Of a stretch of DNA of 64,000 nt, positions 59,052 through 64,000 are shown piece after piece (the stretch's first letter is position 1; each line of letters begins with the position of its first letter). The stretch comes from Janthinobacterium sp. 344 (lineage in GTDB: Bacteria > Pseudomonadota > Gammaproteobacteria > Burkholderiales > Burkholderiaceae_D): the NCBI RefSeq assembly GCF_900112025.1, contig NZ_FOKL01000001.1, forward strand, positions 62,001 to 126,000, read 5' to 3'. The position numbers were made by a program, and so were the translations under genes. The notes beneath the pieces are model-generated. The model was not told where the DNA came from and searched no databases. It was given only the letters and a program-made list of their open reading frames with translations.

Positions 59052-59372
59052 ATGAAAAAACGCACTGTCAACATCGTCGCTACTCTGATCGCCGGCTTGT
59101 TCGCTACCGCAGCCTTTGCTCAAACGCCAGCTGTGCCTGCCAAGGCCGAAGCCAAGCACACCAAGGAAGTGGCCAAAGCAGAAGCCAAGGAAACCAAGGC
59201 CGTCGTGAAAGCGGACGCCAAAGAAGCAGCCGTTGCCGCCGATGCCAAGGCCGATGTCGCCAGCGCCAAGGCTGACGCCGCCGCCACCAAGGCCAAAGCC
59301 CACCACAAGGCGAAAAAAGCCAAGGCCAAGGCCGCCGAAGACAAAGCTGAAGCAACCGCCGCAGCCAAGTAA
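59052..59372 (+). CDS. Secreted Ala/Lys/His-rich Asr-like protein 1
   Basis: 106 residues from ATG 59052 (GAGGA upstream). Signal peptide ending FATAAFA-QTPA, then a very low-complexity mature chain of Ala, Lys, Glu/Asp and Val with repeated KADAKEA/KAEAKE units, and the motif AKAHHKAKKAKAKA shared by all three copies. No Cys, no aromatic residues in the mature part. Size, signal peptide and the HHK-rich basic character resemble E. coli acid-shock protein Asr; LEA-like stress proteins are an alternative. Function inferred only. Confidence 0.75.
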   Translation: MKKRTVNIVATLIAGLFATAAFAQTPAVPAKAEAKHTKEVAKAEAKETKAVVKADAKEAAVAADAKADVASAKADAAATKAKAHHKAKKAKAKAAEDKAEATAAAK

Positions 59373-59394
59373 TCCGCCGCCTTCCGCACGGTAC

Positions 59395-59420
59395 AAAAAG
59401 ACAGCTTCGGCTGTCTTTTT
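59395..59420 (+). terminator. Intrinsic terminator after Asr-like gene 1
   Basis: Arms AAAAAGACAGC (59395-59405) and GCTGTCTTTTT (59410-59420), loop TTCG. The same terminator recurs at 60324-60349, sign of segmental duplication. Confidence 0.92.
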
Positions 59421-59468
59421 GCATTTTCATGCCACCATCACGCAATAACAGCCGATAAAACACCTGAT

Positions 59469-59483
59469 TGTAAGAAAGTGTAA
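59469..59483 (+). promoter_or_regulatory. TGTAA direct repeat upstream of the second Asr-like gene
   Basis: TGTAA at 59469-59473 and 59479-59483, 10 bases apart, followed 37 bases later by CTCAGTGACA (59521-59530), just as at the first gene. The surrounding promoter segment (GTCAAC, GCGTTTT) is also partly conserved between the two. Confidence 0.55.
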
Positions 59484-59578
59484 ACGAGGTCAACTGTCTG
59501 CATCCCGGCCGCGTTTTATGCTCAGTGACACGGGAATCATCCCGGCACACCAGACAAACTACCACCGAGGACTGCACC

Positions 59579-59908
59579 ATGAAAAAAGTAATTGCTACCC
59601 TGATCGCCGGCCTGTTCGCCACCGCAGCCTTCGCCCAAACCCCGGCAGCACCGGTGCCCGCCAAAGTGGAAGCGGCGCATACCAAGGCCGTCGTGAAAGC
59701 GGATGCCAAGGAAGCGCAAGCCGTCGTCAAAGCCGATGCGAAAGAAGCCAAGGCTGTCGTCGCCGCGAAAACGGAAGTTGCCAGCGCCAAGACGGAAGCC
59801 ACCGCCACCAAGGCCAAGGCGCATCACAAGGCCAAGAAAGCCAAGGCCAAGGCCGACGAAAAGCTGGCATCGGCCACGGCTGAAGCCGCACCAGCGGCTG
59901 CCAAGTAA
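59579..59908 (+). CDS. Secreted Ala/Lys/His-rich Asr-like protein 2
   Basis: 109 residues from ATG 59579 (CGAGGA upstream). The signal peptide MKKVIATLIAGLFATAAFA is identical to copy 3. Mature chain with KADAKEA units and the AKAHHKAKKAKAKA motif; ends PAAAK. Differs from the other two in the middle (AVVAAKTEVASAKTEATAT). It has its own direct-repeat promoter element, and is followed without terminator by copy 3, so the two share a transcript. Confidence 0.75.
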   Translation: MKKVIATLIAGLFATAAFAQTPAAPVPAKVEAAHTKAVVKADAKEAQAVVKADAKEAKAVVAAKTEVASAKTEATATKAKAHHKAKKAKAKADEKLASATAEAAPAAAK

Positions 59909-59959
59909 TCGCCTGTCACTCCCGCATTTGCCCCCATCGCCACTACCAAGGATTACATC

Positions 59960-60292
59960 ATGAAAAAAGTTATCGCTACCCTGATCGCCGGCCTGTTCGC
60001 CACCGCAGCCTTTGCCCAGACCCCTGCCGCTCCGGCAGCAGCAGTGCCCGCCAAGGCGGAAGCGGCCCACACCAAGGCCGTGGCCAAGGCTGACGCGAAG
60101 GAAACCAAGGCCGTCGTGAAGGCCGATGCGAAGGAAGCAGCGGTCGCCGCCGACGCGAAAGCCGATGTGGCCAGCGCCAAGGCCGATGCCAAAGTGACGA
60201 AAGCCAAGGCCCACCACAAGGCCAAGAAAGCCAAACTGGCAGCGGACGAAGCGAAAGCGGCGGAAGCGATTCCGGCAACGCCGGCCAAGTAA
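59960..60292 (+). CDS. Secreted Ala/Lys/His-rich Asr-like protein 3
   Basis: 110 residues; AAGGA upstream of ATG 59960. Signal peptide identical to copy 2, mature region closer to copy 1 (KEAAVAADAKADVASAKADA in both), so the copies are mosaic. It keeps the AKAHHKAKKAK motif and ends PATPAK. Its 51-base leader lacks a TGTAA repeat, which fits co-transcription with copy 2. The shared terminator follows. Confidence 0.75.
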   Translation: MKKVIATLIAGLFATAAFAQTPAAPAAAVPAKAEAAHTKAVAKADAKETKAVVKADAKEAAVAADAKADVASAKADAKVTKAKAHHKAKKAKLAADEAKAAEAIPATPAK

Positions 60293-60323
60293 GCTGCCCC
60301 GCTTCCGGCAACAAGCTTCAGGC

Positions 60324-60349
60324 AAAAAGACAGCTTCGGCTGTCTTTTT
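60324..60349 (+). terminator. Intrinsic terminator after Asr-like gene 3
   Basis: Same stem AAAAAGACAGC/GCTGTCTTTTT with TTCG loop as at 59395-59420, followed by the same GCATT. Ends the copy 2-copy 3 transcript. Confidence 0.92.
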
Positions 60350-60404
60350 GCATTGCGGGGGCGCGCGCAAGCGACAAGCGCCGGCCGCCCTGTGCCAACG
60401 CCGA

Positions 60405-60419
60405 TGTAAAAGCATGTAA
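60405..60419 (+). promoter_or_regulatory. Third TGTAA direct repeat, upstream of the TonB receptor
   Basis: TGTAA at 60405-60409 and 60415-60419 with the same 10-base period; read as GTAAA-N5-GTAAA it also fits a CpxR box exactly. A looser version of the downstream element (CTGAGCGACA, 60464-60473, 8 of 10 identical) follows. It may add control to the receptor gene or be a relic of a fourth paralogue. Confidence 0.45.
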
Positions 60420-60485
60420 AGACCGGAAAAACGACGCTTTTCAGTCACAAACCATTTGCCAGCCTGAGCGACACTCCAATAGAAT

Positions 60486-60500
60486 TGAGAATTATTCTCA
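60486..60500 (+). promoter_or_regulatory. Fur box
   Basis: TGAGAATTATTCTCA is a perfect 7-1-7 palindrome matching the Fur model TGATAATnATTATCA except for one symmetric position in each arm. It ends 29 bases before the receptor start codon. Iron repression of the receptor and PepSY genes is expected. Confidence 0.8.
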
Positions 60501-60529
60501 TTCTCATTCATATGTCAGGAGCCGTTTTC

Positions 60530-62674
60530 ATGCCAGGTCGCACCGTTCCCTTTACTCGCCCCGCACTGTCGCCGCATCCGCTGGCCCTGGCCATTTCGCT
60601 GGCCCTGAGCGCCGGCATGGCACATGGCGCCGATGGCGCGCCAGCCGATGGCGGCGCCGACGAGCCGGTGATGCAAACCATCACGGTCACGGGCAGCAAC
60701 GACGCGAACGCCTACACGGCGCGCAAGAGCGCTTCGGCCAGCAAGTTTGACCTGTCGCTGCGCGACACGCCGCAAGCCGTGTCCGTCGTCACGCGCGCGC
60801 AGATGGACGATTTCAAGCTCGATAACGCCAGCAAGGTGCTGGCGCAGACCACGGGCGTGACGGTGGAAGCGGTGGAAACGGACCGCACCTATTACACGGC
60901 GCGCGGCTACGACGTCACCAACTTCCAGTTCGACGGCGTGGGCATTCCCTTCGTCTTCGGCAATGTGATGGGCGACCTCGATACGGCGTTGTTCGAGCGC
61001 GTCGACATCGTGCGCGGCGCGAACGGCCTGATTTCGTCCACCGGCAATCCATCGGCCACCGTCAACTTCGTGCGCAAGCGCCCCACCGCCGGCCTGGCCG
61101 CTGCCGCCGGCGTCACGCTGGGCTCCTGGAACACGCGCCGCCTCGATGCCGACGTATCGACGCCCCTCAGCGCCGATGGCAAGGTGGCCGCGCGCTTCGT
61201 CGTCGCCCATGAAGAAGGCGATTCCTACCTGGACCGCTACTCGCCGCGCAAGGATGTCGCCTATGCCATCGTCGAAGCGAAGCTGACGCCGGACACCAGC
61301 CTGACGGTGGGACACAGCTACCAGAACAACCTGGCCAAAGGCGGCATGTGGGGCGCCCTGCCCGTCGCCTACACGGACGGCACGCCGACCAACTACCCGA
61401 TTTCCACCTCGACCTCGGCCGACTGGTCGCGCTGGAGCATCCTCAACAACAGCACCTTCGCCGAACTGGCGCACCAGGTCAATGCCGACTGGCGCGTCAC
61501 CGCCACCGCCACCTACAACCGCTCCACCTCCGATTCGAAGCTGTTCTACGTCTACGGCACGCCGGACAAGGCCACGGGCGACGGCTTGTTCAGCTACCCT
61601 TCGCGCTACGCCTCGGCCAACAAGCAGCGCCTGCTCGATGTCGCCGCCACGGGCGCATTCACGCTGGCCGGGCGCCGGCATGACCTCAGCATGGGCCTGG
61701 CCTGGTCGAAATCCACGCTGGACGATGTGTCCTATTATGGCCGCGGCATCGGCACGGCCCTGCCGAATGGCACGGCGTTCGACGGCTCCACCCCTGAACC
61801 GGCCTTCGACGCCTCCACCGATGGCAGCGCCTACAAGGACGAACGCAAGAACGCCTACCTGGCCGCCCGCTTCAACCTGGCCGACAACGCCAAGCTGCTG
61901 GCCGGCGTCAACACCGTCAAGGCCGACAGCACGGGCAGCGCATACGGCGTCAGCCAGGCCAAGTCGCAGAGCGACACCACGCCCTATGTCGGCCTGGTGT
62001 ACGACATCGACCGCCATGTATCGGCCTACGGCAGCTACACGCAGATCTTCAACCCGCAAAGCAGCATCGACCGCACGGGCCAGACGCTGGCGGCGGCCAG
62101 CGGCAAGAGCCTGGAAGCGGGCTTGAAAAGCGACTGGTTCGACGGCCGCCTGAACCTGTCCGGCGCCCTGTTCAAGACGCGCCAGAAGAACGTGGCCGAG
62201 GCGGCCGGCACCACGCCCGATTTCAAGACCTTCTACAAGGGCGTCGATTCGGAGTCGCAGGGTTTTGAACTCGACGCCTCGGGCGAACTGGCGAAAGGCT
62301 GGCAGGCGAACGCCGGCTATGCGCAGCTGCGCATCCAGGGCGAGGATGGCCAGGATGCGCGCACCTTCATCCCGCGCAAGCAGTTCCACCTGGCCACCAC
62401 CTACCATCTGCCGGCCGTGCCGGCGCTGAAGGTGGGCGCCAGCCTGACCTGGCAGGACGCCATCTACAACAAGGTCGACGACAGCACCACCCTGCACCAG
62501 GGCGCCTACGCGCAACTGGGCCTGATGGCCAGCTACGCCATCAGCCGCAACGTCAGCCTGGCGCTGAACCTGAACAATGTGACGGACAAGAAGCACTTGA
62601 CCAGCCTGTACTGGACCCAGTCCTTGTATGCGGCCGGCCGCAATGGCAGCGCCACCCTGAGCTGGAAATACTAG
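60530..62674 (+). CDS. TonB-dependent siderophore receptor
   Basis: 714 residues from ATG 60530 (AGGAG eight bases upstream; earlier in-frame starts run through the Fur box). Signal peptide ending MAHGADG, a TonB-box-like MQTITVTG, plug domain (SLRDTPQAVSVVTRAQMDDF, TARGYDVTNFQFDGVGIP, ERVDIVRGANGLISSTGNPSATVNFVRKRP), and a 22-strand barrel ending in Tyr (TLSWKY), which fits the outer-membrane C-terminal signature. The plug sequence is of the FhuE/FpvA ferric-siderophore type. Operon with the PepSY gene. Confidence 0.94.
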   Translation: MPGRTVPFTRPALSPHPLALAISLALSAGMAHGADGAPADGGADEPVMQTITVTGSNDANAYTARKSASASKFDLSLRDTPQAVSVVTRAQMDDFKLDNASKVLAQTTGVTVEAVETDRTYYTARGYDVTNFQFDGVGIPFVFGNVMGDLDTALFERVDIVRGANGLISSTGNPSATVNFVRKRPTAGLAAAAGVTLGSWNTRRLDADVSTPLSADGKVAARFVVAHEEGDSYLDRYSPRKDVAYAIVEAKLTPDTSLTVGHSYQNNLAKGGMWGALPVAYTDGTPTNYPISTSTSADWSRWSILNNSTFAELAHQVNADWRVTATATYNRSTSDSKLFYVYGTPDKATGDGLFSYPSRYASANKQRLLDVAATGAFTLAGRRHDLSMGLAWSKSTLDDVSYYGRGIGTALPNGTAFDGSTPEPAFDASTDGSAYKDERKNAYLAARFNLADNAKLLAGVNTVKADSTGSAYGVSQAKSQSDTTPYVGLVYDIDRHVSAYGSYTQIFNPQSSIDRTGQTLAAASGKSLEAGLKSDWFDGRLNLSGALFKTRQKNVAEAAGTTPDFKTFYKGVDSESQGFELDASGELAKGWQANAGYAQLRIQGEDGQDARTFIPRKQFHLATTYHLPAVPALKVGASLTWQDAIYNKVDDSTTLHQGAYAQLGLMASYAISRNVSLALNLNNVTDKKHLTSLYWTQSLYAAGRNGSATLSWKY

Positions 62675-62683
62675 GGAGCCGCC

Positions 62684-63925
62684 ATGCGACTGCGTCCTCC
62701 CCTGCTTGTTCTGCACCGCTGGTTCGGCCTGGCGGTGGCGCTCTTCCTCTTCGTTTCCGGCCTGACGGGCGCCGTGATCTCGTGGGATCACGAGCTCGAT
62801 GCCTGGCTCAATCCGCAGCTGTTCCATGCCGCCAGCGGCGCGCATGCGGGGCCGGCAAGAACGGGGCTGGAACTGGCGCGCCAGCTCGAGGCGCAGGACC
62901 CGCGCCTGCGCGTCAACTACACGCTCACGGCCATCGAGCCTGGCCACACGGCGCTGATGTCGGTGGAGGGCCGGCTCGATGCCGCCTCGGGCAAGCCGTT
63001 TGAACCGGGCTTCAACCAGGTGGCCGTCGATCCCGTCACGGGCGCCATCCAGGGCACGCGCCAGTGGGGCGTGGTCTCGCTGACGCGCGAAAACCTGCTG
63101 CCCTTCCTGTACAAACTGCATTACACCATGCACATCCCCGATGGCTGGGGCGTCGAACTGGGCGTCTGGTTCATGGGCATCATCGGCATCGTGTGGGTAG
63201 CCGACTGCGTCATCGCGCTGTACCTGTCGTTCCCGAACTGGCGCAGCTGGCGCAAGTCGCTGGCCTTCCGCTGGCGCGAAGGGGGCCACAGGCTGACCTT
63301 CGACCTGCACCGCTCGGGCGGCGTGTGGGTCTGGTTGCTGCTGCTGGTGCTGGCCGTCACCTCCGTGTCGATGAATCTGCAAACCCAGGTGATGCGCCCC
63401 CTGGTGGCGACGTTTTCCACCCTCAGCCCGAACGCCTTCGACAGCCGCACGCCGCAGCCGCCCGGCAAACCCGTCGAGCCGCTGCTGACGCGCGAACAGG
63501 CGGTGGCGCTAGCGCGGACGGAAGCGGCCAGGCGGGGCTGGACGCTGCCGGCTGGCGGCGTCTTCTACTCGTCCAGCTACGGCCTGTATGGCGTCGGTTT
63601 CTTCGAGGCGGACAACGACCATGGCGATGGTGGCCTGGGCAACGCGTGGCTGTATGTCGATGGCCGCGATGGCAAGCCGGCGGGCGGCGTGGTGCCCGGC
63701 ACGGGCAGCGCGGGCGACCTTTTCCTGCAGGCGCAATTCCCGCTGCATTCGGGGCGCATCCTGGGCCTGCCGGGACGCATCCTGATTTCCGCCATGGGCC
63801 TGGTGGTGGCCATGCTGAGCGCGACGGGCCTGATCATCTGGCTGAGAAAACGCCGTGCCCGCGCGGCGCAGGCCGGCAAGGCGGCGGCGCCGCTTCATGC
63901 AAACTTCAGCAAGCAGGTGCAGTAA
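62684..63925 (+). CDS. PepSY-associated TM helix protein (siderophore-linked)
   Basis: 413 residues. TM1 about 10-33 (LHRWFGLAVALFLFVSGLTGAVISW, family start), a periplasmic PepSY region, TM helices about 158-182, 212-232 and 366-390, with the conserved LHYTMHI and FDLHRSGGVWVWL His-containing blocks. Such proteins accompany ferric-siderophore receptors and probably reduce or release iron in the periplasm. It starts nine bases after the receptor stop. The last 75 bases of the window hold no gene I can support. Confidence 0.9.
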   Translation: MRLRPPLLVLHRWFGLAVALFLFVSGLTGAVISWDHELDAWLNPQLFHAASGAHAGPARTGLELARQLEAQDPRLRVNYTLTAIEPGHTALMSVEGRLDAASGKPFEPGFNQVAVDPVTGAIQGTRQWGVVSLTRENLLPFLYKLHYTMHIPDGWGVELGVWFMGIIGIVWVADCVIALYLSFPNWRSWRKSLAFRWREGGHRLTFDLHRSGGVWVWLLLLVLAVTSVSMNLQTQVMRPLVATFSTLSPNAFDSRTPQPPGKPVEPLLTREQAVALARTEAARRGWTLPAGGVFYSSSYGLYGVGFFEADNDHGDGGLGNAWLYVDGRDGKPAGGVVPGTGSAGDLFLQAQFPLHSGRILGLPGRILISAMGLVVAMLSATGLIIWLRKRRARAAQAGKAAAPLHANFSKQVQ

Positions 63926-64000
63926 ATCGCCACAAAACGGCGCAACTGGGCGACACTGGCAATCAGACCATCGCCACGAAAGCTGTCCATGCGCCGCCTG

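Noticed and set aside
59052..60292. Histone H1-like DNA-binding proteins (Lys/Ala-rich chains)
   Set aside because: All three have cleavable signal peptides, so the mature proteins are periplasmic or secreted, not nucleoid proteins.
59537..60511. Gly/Phe/Leu-rich open frame antisense to the Asr-like genes
   Set aside because: Its repeats are the mirror of the Ala/Lys codon repeats on the plus strand; the plus strand has ribosome sites, signal peptides and terminators.
60515..63382. A 955-codon open frame on the minus strand opposite the TonB receptor and PepSY genes
   Set aside because: Antisense shadow of two clear plus-strand genes with signal peptide, plug motifs and a Fur box; composition not protein-like.

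Overview
The window is a gene-dense, high-GC stretch of bacterial chromosome. The block thrS-infC-rpmI-rplT-pheS-pheT-ihfA-merR, the protein sequences and the mix of accessory genes point to a betaproteobacterium of the Oxalobacteraceae. Janthinobacterium is my best guess; this is inference from remembered family resemblance, not a search. No rRNA operon, CRISPR array, insertion sequence or prophage was found. No gap longer than 300 bases lacks a gene.

Left part (1-15.1 kb): the start of prfC running off the left edge, a chemotaxis receptor, a Crp/Fnr-type regulator, a CHASE3-type sensor kinase with its NarL-type response regulator, then (minus strand) the translation operon from thrS to a MerR regulator. 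infC appears to start with AUA. Two identical tRNA-Val(GAC) genes precede thrS.

Middle (15.2-29.8 kb): mostly single-gene metabolic and membrane functions. These include an acyltransferase, an aspartoacylase-like hydrolase and two SMR exporters. The second exporter (gdx/sugE) sits behind a predicted guanidine-II riboswitch. An ArsR regulator is paired with an Old Yellow Enzyme reductase, then comes a small lysophospholipid-acyltransferase-like protein, then a complete urease operon ureD-A-B-C-E-F-G-J on the minus strand, then a DUF885 protein.

Signalling and secretion part (29.7-47.9 kb): a REC-PAS-GGDEF-EAL protein and two related hybrid-type histidine kinases lie beside a type VI secretion island. 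The island has baseplate genes only (tssK, tssF, tssG) plus PAAR, vgrG, a lipase effector and its lipoprotein immunity partner. No sheath, tube, membrane-complex or ClpV gene is present. The effector/immunity pair is strikingly AT-rich with GC-rich ends, as in an exchanged cassette.

Right part (47.9-64 kb): a SulP transporter heads a run of small genes, one of them an Imm1-type immunity protein without a visible toxin. Next is a non-homologous end-joining locus (TetR, SDR, Ku, PAS-kinase, LigD). Then come three tandem secreted Ala/Lys/His-rich paralogues resembling the acid-shock protein Asr. Direct repeats TGTAA-N5-TGTAA lie upstream of the first two genes and once more before the next gene, and two copies of one terminator follow genes 1 and 3. 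The window ends with a Fur-box-preceded TonB siderophore receptor and a PepSY membrane protein.
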